Source: Bidens hawaiensis
Lineage: Eukaryota > Streptophyta > Magnoliopsida > Asterales > Asteraceae
DNA: 64,000 bases
Assembly: GCA_021521415.1 (NCBI GenBank)
Contig: JAIQDT010001740.1
Location: 46,079 to 110,078 of the forward strand
Direction: 5' to 3'
Below are positions 57,557-64,000 of the stretch, piece after piece. The notes beneath the pieces were generated by a model, which saw only the letters and a program-made list of their open reading frames with translations, was not told the DNA's origin and did no database searches. The translations under genes and the position numbers were made by a program. Positions within the stretch are counted from its first letter, which is position 1. The number at the start of each line of letters is the position of its first letter.

Positions 57557-57871
57557 ATGAGCAGGAGAAACGGCGGTGAAGGTAGTAGACATCCAAAGGT
57601 TGATTTGAAGTTGCATCTTTCACCACCAAGAGCTCATCGACCGATGATTGAATCACAAAACCAATTGGTGTCTCCTACGAGCTCTTGCGTGTCTTCTAAG
57701 CTCGTTTGTAATGAAACGAGCCCAGAGGCCACATCTATGATGTTGGTGGGGTGTCCTCGATGCCTTATGTATATTATGCTTGCGGATGGCTGCCATAAGT
57801 GTCCTAAATGCAAAAGCACTGTTTTACTTGACGTAGTTCATGACAACGCCAAGAAAACGAATAAAAGTTAG
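57557..57871 (+). CDS. GIR1: GIR1-like transcriptional repressor with EAR motif
   Basis: Host gene of 104 codons. A small intron in the 5' UTR (57,436-57,515, GTAAGC...TTTCAG) precedes the coding exon. The ATG at 57,557 (MSRRNGGEG) is preferred to the in-frame ATG at 57,539 because relatives start MSRRNG. Features: an EAR repression motif LKLHL (in DLKLHLSPPRAH), a Ser-rich stretch (SPTSSCVSSK), and the conserved C-terminus SPEATSMMLVGCPRCLMYIM then CHKCPKCKSTVLLDVVHD, with two CPxC pairs that look zinc-binding. In Arabidopsis GIR1 and GIR2 bind GLABRA2 and recruit TOPLESS-type co-repressors to repress root-hair genes. Position beside homologues of At5g06260 and At5g06265 fits At5g06270 (GIR1) rather than GIR2, though that label comes from memory. 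Confidence 0.9.
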   Translation: MSRRNGGEGSRHPKVDLKLHLSPPRAHRPMIESQNQLVSPTSSCVSSKLVCNETSPEATSMMLVGCPRCLMYIMLADGCHKCPKCKSTVLLDVVHDNAKKTNKS

Positions 57872-60116
57872 AATGAAACAGTTTGAAAAGTTTTAGAAGT
57901 TTGTAGGAAATTAAGTTTTCTTATTAGTTTTCTTTTGTACTTTTAATTATTATTATTAGGGGCAATGTCACTTGGTACTTCTGAGTTCGTGTTGGATACT
58001 TGGATTTATGTTACATAAATGGACTCTTTCCATTTACTTTTATTGTTTATCTACTTCGGATTTATGTTAGCAAGTTGACTATGTAAAGTATATTTAAAGA
58101 TTACGTAGGACAACCGTACAACTTTTATTGCATTACTTACAAGTTCAACTTTGTTCACCTTGACATTAAAATACATTGAAATCATCTAGTTGTGCTTTTA
58201 ACTTCCAACGTTTTTTAGTTTTATGCAAAGCCTCATTAAAAACCGATCGAAATCATTAAAAATAAACTTGTGTGACAAGAACTTGCATCCGCCCTATGCT
58301 GGTAAGTTGTTTTTAGGGCCAGATTGATCGACTAAACCGATAAACAACAAGATTTAAGCACATCTTCGACTGAATATTGTAATTATTGATATGAATTTTA
58401 TTAGTATGGTGGTGGTTGGCCTCCTTGTGCAATGACATATAAGTGATAATTAAGACTTGGATCTTAAAGTCTCAAGTTTGAAACCTGACTTAAAGAGGTT
58501 TTCTTACGGTGGTGGTTTTTCTCCTTGATCATATTTTTGAGTGAGTTATACCTTGAGTGGCAAAATCAATATTGACGGTTGATATCTCGTTTCAGTAAGA
58601 CTCACTTGACTATTGGGTGTAATTTCAAACGTAGATAAAAAATACGGTGTCGATATTCTGTTGTTAGAGTGCCACGTTAAGTACATCTAGTGTTTGACAA
58701 ACAAATTGTCAATTCTATGACTTTTGAGTCTTTGACCAATAGATATAAAAATCATTATTAGTTATCTAACCCAAAGAAAAATACTAGTAATTATGAATTA
58801 CATGAAATCAAATAAGGAAAATAGTTGTGTTCACATACACATGTATTAAACATAACTCATATGTATACAGGTTACAAGTACACCTATACAAATATATATT
58901 ATATGTCTATGTATATATAATTATAGATTCTAACAAATTTCATTAAATATATATATCACCCCAACAATATTTTTAGATTAATATGTAAATAAATTGTTAT
59001 TTCTCAATTCAACATTATATTAGATTAGGGATAAGATAGACTCTAAAGAAGAGTCGAACTAGTATTAAAGTGTCTGATAGTTACATAATCTACTTAGAGA
59101 ATACAATATATAGTAAAATGCACAAAATCATAATAGGATTTAAGAAACTAAGACATATTTTAGTACAAATATGAAATACCGATTCAAATTGACAAATTAA
59201 AAACTGTATGATACCCTTTCCGACTTGCCGACTCATAGAATACAAATGAGCTAGCAAGCTGACATGTATTCGGCCATACTAGTTGGAGTGCGATCTGGTT
59301 TATATGACAATAATTTGTTACAAGAGTTTGGTTAGTGAGAGCTAATCATAATTTGTAAAAGAAATAATCTCACCAAATTACATATATGATGTTAATTTTA
59401 TTATAATTATTTGAATTAACTGATATTAATTATTGTGGTATTAGTTGAGATAATAATGGAATATTTGCCATCGGAAACCCTTAAAATAAATAAATGCAAA
59501 GATTTAATGGAGACAGTTGGAAATAATGAGGGTTTTACGTCACCTTGATAAATACAAATTTAATTTTTCCTTCAATGTATTAATATTTCTTTTTCAATTT
59601 TTATCCTTTTATATACACAACTATTCAAAAAATAAATTGTTTCATTTAATTTAAAGAGAACAAATATTAAAGTTACTCCGTATTATTTAAATACAAAATT
59701 ACGATTGTAAAAAGATTCCAAATATCTAAGAAGGAAAAAATCGATAAACATAAATTTATACTAAATCTTTGAATTATTTTAGAATAAAAAAACTTTAGAA
59801 GAGAAACAACATTGTATTCTATGACTGAGTGTGTTAAATATATCAGTAATTTTAGTGTTTTTAATACTTGTTTATAATAATCAAATGATAGTTTTGATTA
59901 TGGGTAAAAGTTAAAATATATATAAAGGATCACAAAAATGAAAAAGGTGAAAATGATTTGTAGCATTTAGATGAATGAGAGAAAAAACCATTTCCAAAAG
60001 TTTTTTTTTAATCATAACTCAAAATATAAGTAAGAAAAACTAAAATGTTTTCTTTCGCTGTCTTCGTAAAAAAAATCGAAGACATGACGGTTTAGCTTTA
60101 GGGGGTTTAGTTGAGG

Positions 60117-60166
<50 letters not shown>

Positions 60167-60860
60167 GTGAGGGGGAGGGGGTGGTGGGGGAGGGATTAAT
60201 TTTTTGAAGGTTTTTGTTTGATGAGGTCATGTGAGATGTCGTATGTTTATTTCATATAGTAATTATGATTTATGACTTTTTTTATTAAGTTTTTTATATA
60301 TTATGCAATATAATTTTAAGTTGAAAACTAAATCTTTGTGTTTGATTTATTTAAAATAAAACATTCATACCGATAGTTATATTAAATGTTGTGTGTATAA
60401 AAATGATATTAATAATTAAATGGTGTCACATATTTAAAATTAATTTACAAAGACAAGGTTTTGTTGTAAAAGAAACATAAATAAAAATATATTAAAATTC
60501 TAAAATAAAAAGAGAAACAATGAACAATTATAAATGGTTGCGTTAAGGAAATACGAGAAGACAATGTGATATTGTGAATTATGAAAATGTTAACAATTAT
60601 ATATTATTTTGGTTTTATACTTAAAGAGAAATCACATTTTTATATGTTAATAATTTGGCGCCCCCCCCCCCCCTCCCCATTTCGCCCCACATATTTCCGG
60701 GAGGGGGTGGCGATGTTCTCGCCCGGGTCGCCCCTTTGTCGCCCGCAAAGGTCACCCACTACGCTTAGTCTTATGAGTAATGAGTTATAAACTTATAAAA
60801 TAGGAAAACGGGTCATGTGTTTTAATAAGAAACAATGACATGACATTTAATTGACATCCT
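57872..60860. other. AT-rich intergenic sequence
   Basis: No gene recognised. There is a possible SINE-like patch at 58,405-58,520 (GGTGGTTGGCCTCCTTGTGC and AAGTTTGAAACC), a (TTA)n microsatellite at 60,118-60,168, and a C-run with a GC-rich palindromic patch at 60,655-60,765. Confidence 0.5.
60118..60168. repeat. (TTA)n microsatellite
   Basis: About 16 perfect ATT/TTA units, followed by a G-rich stretch GAGGGGGAGGGGGTGG. Confidence 0.95.
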
Positions 60861-60884
60861 ATGTGGAGTAGAGGTGGTCAAAAA

Positions 60885-61170
60885 AAACCGGTTACGGAAC
60901 CGGTTTGGCCGGTTTAACCGAAAACCGGTTTTTTAAAAACCGGTTTTTTTAAAAACCGGTTTGACCGGTTTACGTAACCGGTTTACGTATCGGTTATAAG
61001 TTTTGGACCCAAAACCGGTTTTATAACCGGTTATAAAAAAAACCGGTTTTTTTTAATAACCGGTTATTAAAAAACCGGTTAACCGGTTTTTAAAATAACC
61101 GGTTATTACCGTTATAAAAAAAACCGGTTAACCGGTTTTTTAATAACCGGTTAACCGGTTTAACCGGTTT
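60885..61170. repeat. Left subterminal AACCGGTT array
   Basis: About 20 copies of ACCGGTT or AACCGGTT in both orientations (the motif is palindromic), separated by T- or A-runs. The mirror array is at 63,758-63,966. Confidence 0.93.
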
Positions 61171-61436
61171 TCGAACGTTACCAAACGGCCTTATAGCCGT
61201 TTTTTTGTGTTTTTGACCGTTTTTTAGCCGTTTTTTTTTTGGTTTTTTTACCATTTTACCCCCACAAACATCTATATATAGTTTAGGTTGGGTATTGGTT
61301 AGATCACACTTGATTATACAACTCCAAAAGCTCTAAACGTTTATTTCATACGCGATTATACAACTCCAAACGCTCTTCTTTCGTAGTCGTTTATTTCATA
61401 CTCGAGTATACCACTCTTAATTCGTAGTCGATTATC

Positions 61437-63539
61437 ATGGCCTCCCAAAGTGCTGCTTCATCGGTCAACATGGGTGCCTCGAACACGGGAGAAACCGTCG
61501 TTCGGGTCATCCCCACGAAACGAAACCAAGATATTTGGCAACATTTCGACCTATGCGAAATGTCTAACGGAACCCAAAAAGCTAGATGCAAACATTGTTT
61601 GAAGTTTTATAACAAAGAAGCAAACTCCAGTTTAAGAGCTCATGTAGAAAAGCCCTCTTGCAAGGTCTTGAAGGACGAATCCGGAAGTAGTTCGCAGCCG
61701 GAGATGACGAATCAAGGAACGGTGTTTACGTACGACCTTGAAGCGGTACGTCAACAGTTTGGCAACTTTGTGATTCAACAATCACTTCCTTTCAACCACT
61801 TCGACAACCCTCAATTCACGCAGATGATGCAAACGTATGTTCAACCACGCTACCAACACGTAAGTCGTTCGACCCTTAGAAGAGATATGCTTAAAGCATG
61901 GAAAAACGCTAAATCCGAACTAATTTCATACTTTTCAAACTTACAAACTGGTGTGAACTTAACCACGGATGTGTGGTCGGTACCTAATGGTTCGCCCGAC
62001 TCATACATTTGTGTGACGGCTCATTGGGTTGACCCCCGGTCGTGGCAAATGATGAAACGAACCGTTGCGTTTCAATTGTTTGATTACCCGCACACGGGTA
62101 GAAATATTTTTAAACTCTTGGATAAAGTCATTCGACAATACAAGATTGAAGATAAAATCTTTTCAATATCGTTTGATAACGCGTCCAACAATACGGCCGC
62201 GGTTGGCCATTTAAAATTAAAGTATAAACCTATCTGTGATGGAGCGTTTTTTCATAGCCGATGCATTGCACATATTATCAACTTGGCCGTGCAAGATGGG
62301 TTAAACGTGATCGAAACGCAAAGAAACAATTTTAAAAGAATGTTACGAGATGTTTTTAGCAACAATTCAACATTTTCAAGATACAAAAAATTTTGTGAAG
62401 AAGCTAACTGTCAATGGTTGGGGCCTAACTGGGATTGTCCAACAAGATGGAACTCGACTTGTGAAATGTTTGAGAAAGCCATCCAACAAAAACAATCGTT
62501 AATTGCGTTTCATCAAATTTTGTCAAATAGGGGTAAATGTGCACCGTACGATCCTAGAAACTGGTTATTGATTGAGATCGTTACGGAGGTTCTTCAAATT
62601 TTTAAATCTTGCACAAGTAGTTTATCCGGGGTTTACTATCCAACAAGCCCCATTGCTTTACCAAAAATTGCTGTCATGTGCACAAAGTTGAGTGACCTTC
62701 ATTGTAGGGGTGCACCTTATTTTGATATGGGTGTAAAAATGAAAGAAAAATTTAAAAAATATTTTCAAGAACTACCCGCTGTTTTGACCTGTGCTGCTGC
62801 GTTAAACCCTTGCATCAATGTTGGTGGTGTTGAAGCTTTAATAGAAAAAATTTGTGATGAGCTAGGGTTAAACGACGATCAAAACCCCTATTATAGCCAA
62901 ACTTTAAAGAATGATTTCAACACCACCTTGGCAAACATGTATGATGTTTACCTTACAAGATACGGGTCGTCTTCCCAAATTCATGACTCGTTAAGAGCTG
63001 TTGCCCAATCCCAATCCCAAACCGACCTTGAAATGGGGATGTACTACATGATTTGGGAAGACGCCGGTAAACGTCAAAGGGTAAACACCCCAAGCAGTGA
63101 ACTTGGAAGGTATGGTGGTACCAACTTTGTGAAACACATGACTCCGGATGAATTTAGAAGTCTTGATTTGCTGGCTTGGTGGAGAGGTAAGGAGGATGAG
63201 TTTCCGATCCTCGCCGCCATGGCCAAAGATTTACTAACGGTCCAAGCTTCCACGGTAGCTTCGGAGTCTGCTTTTTCTGTTTCTGGCAGGGTTATATCGA
63301 TTAGGAGGACTCGACTCACTCCACCAGCTGTAGAGATGTCGATTTGCTACAAGGATTACTTGGACTCTTTAGACAGGGCACAACATCAACGCTCACTCGA
63401 GGGGGAAATGGACTATGAGGCGGCCTTGTATGAAGACGAGGTCAATCAAGGACACACTCAACCAATGACCGATGAAGAAGCCGCGTACGACGATTACCTA
63501 AGGAATAGCTCGGGATCGGGTAGCGAAGAAAATGAGTAA
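61437..63539 (+). CDS. hAT transposase with BED zinc finger, 700 aa
   Basis: Cut-and-paste transposase of the hAT superfamily, akin to plant RICESLEEPER/ZBED-type proteins. A BED finger near the N-terminus has W34, F37, C51, C54, H69 and C75 (CKHC...H...C). The RNase H-like core holds the first catalytic Asp at 178 (LTTDVWSV), the second at 247 (SISFDNASNNT), the CxxH signature C276-H279 (RCIAHIINLA) and the tryptophan-containing CPTRWNSTCEMF. The catalytic Glu is 610 (ASESAFSVSGRV), inside the C-terminal dimerisation region (DLLAWWRGKEDEFPILAAMAKDLL...LTPPAVEMSICYKDYL). All three acidic residues are present and the frame is unbroken. The tail is acidic (YDDYLRNSSGSGSEENE). It would bind the flanking AACCGGTT arrays through the BED finger (inference). 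Domesticated relatives exist in plants, but intact ends argue for an active transposon. Confidence 0.95.
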   Translation: MASQSAASSVNMGASNTGETVVRVIPTKRNQDIWQHFDLCEMSNGTQKARCKHCLKFYNKEANSSLRAHVEKPSCKVLKDESGSSSQPEMTNQGTVFTYDLEAVRQQFGNFVIQQSLPFNHFDNPQFTQMMQTYVQPRYQHVSRSTLRRDMLKAWKNAKSELISYFSNLQTGVNLTTDVWSVPNGSPDSYICVTAHWVDPRSWQMMKRTVAFQLFDYPHTGRNIFKLLDKVIRQYKIEDKIFSISFDNASNNTAAVGHLKLKYKPICDGAFFHSRCIAHIINLAVQDGLNVIETQRNNFKRMLRDVFSNNSTFSRYKKFCEEANCQWLGPNWDCPTRWNSTCEMFEKAIQQKQSLIAFHQILSNRGKCAPYDPRNWLLIEIVTEVLQIFKSCTSSLSGVYYPTSPIALPKIAVMCTKLSDLHCRGAPYFDMGVKMKEKFKKYFQELPAVLTCAAALNPCINVGGVEALIEKICDELGLNDDQNPYYSQTLKNDFNTTLANMYDVYLTRYGSSSQIHDSLRAVAQSQSQTDLEMGMYYMIWEDAGKRQRVNTPSSELGRYGGTNFVKHMTPDEFRSLDLLAWWRGKEDEFPILAAMAKDLLTVQASTVASESAFSVSGRVISIRRTRLTPPAVEMSICYKDYLDSLDRAQHQRSLEGEMDYEAALYEDEVNQGHTQPMTDEEAAYDDYLRNSSGSGSEENE

Positions 63540-63717
63540 CAAACATCAACTTGTTAATGTAATCGTGTCTAAACATTCTTTAATGTTTGTATTTTTGAGT
63601 TACGAATATGCGATAACGATTTAATGTTTGTATTTTTAATGTAAAAGCTATAAATGAAAGTTATGTGTTTTTAATCTTCCAAGCAAAGAATGCTAACAAC
63701 GAAACCCTAAACCCTAA

Positions 63718-63720
<3 letters not shown>

Positions 63721-63759
<39 letters not shown>
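63721..63759. repeat. Poly-A run
   Basis: About 39 consecutive A residues between the transposase 3' flank and the right subterminal array. Just before it lies AAACCCTAAACCCTAAA, two telomere-like units. Confidence 0.95.
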
Positions 63760-63761
<2 letters not shown>

Positions 63762-63998
63762 GGTTAACCGGTTAGACCGGTTTTTAAAAACCGGTTATAA
63801 AAAAACCGGTTTAATAACCGGTTCTAACCGGTTTCTAAACCGGTCCAAACCGGTTTGGCCGGTTTGAGTTTTCAGCAATAATAACCGGTTAATAACCGGT
63901 CCGGTTATTAACCGAACCGGTTTTTTTCTGGATAAAAAAAACCGGTCCGGTTAAAAACCGAACCGGTTTTTTCAAAAAAACCGATTTGTGCACCTCTA
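63758..63998. repeat. Right subterminal AACCGGTT array and terminal inverted repeat
   Basis: About 15 ACCGGTT-type motifs in both orientations, ending with GTGCACCTCTA, the inverted partner of TAGAGGTG at 60,869. Confidence 0.92.
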
Positions 63999-64000
63999 AT

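Larger units (their letters stand above)
60869..63998 (+). mobile_element. Complete hAT transposon with intact transposase
   Basis: A 3,130-bp element. The left end TAGAGGTGGTCAAAAA matches the inverted right end TAGAGGTGCACAAATC over the first eight bases and then in part. ATGTGGAG precedes it (60,861-60,868), and the only two bases visible after it are AT, as an 8-bp duplication predicts. Both ends carry dense arrays of AACCGGTT/ACCGGTTT (60,885-61,170 and 63,758-63,966), probably transposase binding sites. The interior has a TATA box (61,272-61,281), one uninterrupted 700-codon frame, and an A-run of about 39 bases at 63,721-63,759. All parts of an autonomous element seem present. Confidence 0.93.

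Noticed and set aside
60655..60765. GC-rich palindromic patch next to a C-run as a CpG island or MITE
   Set aside because: Only one end-like sequence is visible and no target duplication was found.
63700..63720. Telomere-like AAACCCTAAACCCTAAA
   Set aside because: Only two units, inside a transposon; common by chance or as a promoter element.

Overview
This is nuclear DNA of a flowering plant, most likely a eudicot. The signs are spliced host genes with GT-AG introns, plant-specific LTR retrotransposon lineages (Tekay, Tat, Athila), hAT and Harbinger-type DNA elements, and non-LTR 3' ends with a TTGA tail. The TE mix would suit a composite (Asteraceae), but that is a guess. There is no sign of bacterial or organellar sequence. 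About three quarters of the window is, or derives from, mobile DNA.

Three host genes stand out. A TLDc-domain gene lies on the minus strand in eight exons (10,398-14,019; 418 codons joined). A small signal-anchor/coiled-coil gene lies on the plus strand (5' UTR exon ending 34,115, coding exons 37,407-37,568 and 39,082-39,192). A GIR1-like EAR-motif repressor lies on the plus strand (57,557-57,871). From memory these correspond to the consecutive Arabidopsis loci At5g06260, At5g06265 and At5g06270, so the window looks like an old collinear block stretched by transposon insertions.

Layout: 1-2,802 is the 5' end of an Athila element (minus strand: partial gag, PBS, LTR), inserted in the reverse transcriptase of a decayed Tat element (2,803-5,955, with LTR material beyond). 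That Tat copy is itself split by a hAT MITE (4,778-5,342) and by a solo LTR (6,428-8,966). The TLDc gene follows, behind a MITE at 9,646-10,152. From 14,923 to 32,715 lies a nested stack: a minus-strand solo LTR interrupted by a young, apparently intact Tekay chromovirus (16,262-25,452; 1,538-aa polyprotein; LTRs almost identical) and by a gag-only Ty3/gypsy derivative (26,906-32,556), which carries its own hAT MITE. The second host gene has a tandemly repetitive 5' UTR intron invaded by a copia fragment. Then come two more MITEs and a 9.5-kb non-autonomous Tat element (43,631-53,132). This has gag on the minus strand, no pol, and a multi-exon gene on the opposite strand. The GIR1-like gene and AT-rich intergenic DNA follow. 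The window ends with a complete hAT transposon (60,869-63,998) encoding an intact 700-aa transposase.

The most unusual object is the gag-only Tat element with its antisense, intron-containing gene, apparent TATA box and flanking tandem arrays. Next are the intact hAT with its dense AACCGGTT subterminal arrays, and the full-length recent Tekay insertion.
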